8,622 nucleotides of DNA from an uncultured Eubacteriales bacterium (lineage in GTDB: Bacteria; Bacillota; Clostridia; Peptostreptococcales; Anaerovoracaceae): positions 1-8,622 of the forward strand of contig UQXL01000045.1 in assembly GCA_900545135.1 (NCBI GenBank). Direction: 5' to 3'. Below, one piece after another: positions 8,204-8,622 of this stretch; position 1 is the stretch's first letter; each line of letters opens with the position of its first letter. The notes below the pieces were generated by a model. That model saw only the letters and a list, made by a program, of their open reading frames with translations, was not told where the DNA came from and did no database searches. Both the position numbers and the translations under genes were made by a program.

Positions 8204-8622
8204 ATGATGAGCTTTAGAAAAATTTTTGCAAGTTTATTTTGCGTGGTACTGATAGCGGTTTCCTGCGTGACATGGGTACCGGCTATGGCAGTTTCCGACG
8301 CTGTTAGTCCCGGTGATGCGTCAGATTCTTCCAGCGCGTCGGAACCAGCTGGAGAATCCAATTCCGTAGACGAATCGGATTCTTCCGATGTTTCGGGAGT
8401 TCCTGACGTGGAGGCAAAATCAGCCATTATCTTATGCGGAGATACAGGCGAAATTATATGGGAGAAGAACGCCGACGAAAAGATGGAACCGGCCAGCATG
8501 ACCAAGCTGATGACGGCTCTTTTGGCAGTGGAAAACCTCAAGCCGGATCAGGAGGTTGAGGTGACTGGAGAAGCCGCCGCCATGCCGGAGACAAAGATAT
8601 ATCTGCAGACTGGAGAGAAGAT
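8204..8622 (+). CDS. D-alanyl-D-alanine carboxypeptidase (DacF/PBP5-like, peptidase S11), 3' truncated by window
   Basis: The frame is open from the ATG at 8204 to the window end, giving 139 complete codons. The product should be exported and trim the terminal D-Ala from peptidoglycan stem peptides. Residues 1-29 form a signal peptide: Arg/Lys near the N-terminus, a hydrophobic core about 7-25, and a cleavage-type AMA at 27-29. A Ser/Asp/Glu-rich, probably disordered linker (about 30-67) precedes the catalytic domain. That domain shows KSAIILCGDTGEIIWEKNAD and the active-site SMTK (98-101), with Ser98 as the acylated nucleophile. The SXN and KTG motifs lie beyond the window. An adjacent ATG at 8207 is an alternative start. 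Ribosome binding is weak: AGGGG at 8185-8189 is 14 nt away. It follows the mutase gene by 20 nt and is probably co-transcribed. The specific paralogue cannot be fixed from this fragment. Confidence 0.88.
   Translation, partial: MMSFRKIFASLFCVVLIAVSCVTWVPAMAVSDAVSPGDASDSSSASEPAGESNSVDESDSSDVSGVPDVEAKSAIILCGDTGEIIWEKNADEKMEPASMTKLMTALLAVENLKPDQEVEVTGEAAAMPETKIYLQTGEK

Noticed and set aside
8264..8266. Cys21 of the carboxypeptidase as a lipoprotein cysteine
   Set aside because: The preceding residues (Ala-Val-Ser) lack the Leu expected at -3 of a lipobox, while AMA at 27-29 gives a good signal peptidase I site.
8098..8541. 147-codon minus-strand frame at the right end, rich in Ser/Thr/Glu
   Set aside because: Its composition mirrors the Ser/Asp/Glu linker codons of the carboxypeptidase on the other strand; that plus-strand gene has a signal peptide and an SMTK active site.

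Overview
The window looks like chromosomal DNA of a low-to-moderate GC Firmicute, probably a Clostridia-class anaerobe. The reasons are strong GGAGG-type ribosome binding sites, short intergenic gaps, frequent AGA/AGG and ATA codons in the housekeeping genes, a SerA of the short anaerobe type, and an exported DacF/PBP5-like carboxypeptidase beside metabolic genes. The lineage is an inference; no rRNA or other marker gene is present.

Left part (1-4436, + strand): the downstream half of a type I restriction-modification operon. It opens inside hsdS with an uninterrupted tetranucleotide tract (11 CAGA units plus one base). The tract is in frame with the second target-recognition domain, and both other frames stop within about 16 bases of it, so hsdS has the layout of a phase-variable gene. 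A T5orf172/GIY-YIG nuclease-like protein follows, overlapping hsdS by 4 bp and carrying a possible RAMA/DUF4357-like tail. Next comes a full-length EcoR124-type HsdR with intact nuclease and helicase motifs. hsdM and the first half of hsdS must lie upstream of the window. Arginine codons here are mostly CGN, unlike the right part, which fits a horizontally acquired defence island.

Middle (4437-4519): a convergent intergenic gap with a strong hairpin, best read as the terminator of the minus-strand serA.

Right part (4520-8622): serA (minus) and serC (plus) diverge from a 114-bp region. Two well-formed sigma-70-type promoters overlap there, with their -35 elements inside the arms of a perfect 8-bp inverted repeat, suggesting shared or mutually exclusive control of the first two steps of serine synthesis. 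serC is followed at short spacing by an ApgM-type phosphoglycerate mutase (or proposed homoserine kinase) and by the 5' part of a D-Ala-D-Ala carboxypeptidase gene that runs off the window. SerA, SerC and a phosphoglycerate mutase form a coherent 3-phosphoglycerate-to-phosphoserine module; serB is not in the window. SerA carries an unusual Gly/Ala/Ser-rich insertion built from an imperfect 33-bp tandem duplication.

The best candidate for something new is the phase-variable hsdS with the embedded GIY-YIG protein: one repeat tract could switch methylation specificity and also change translation of the coupled nuclease gene.
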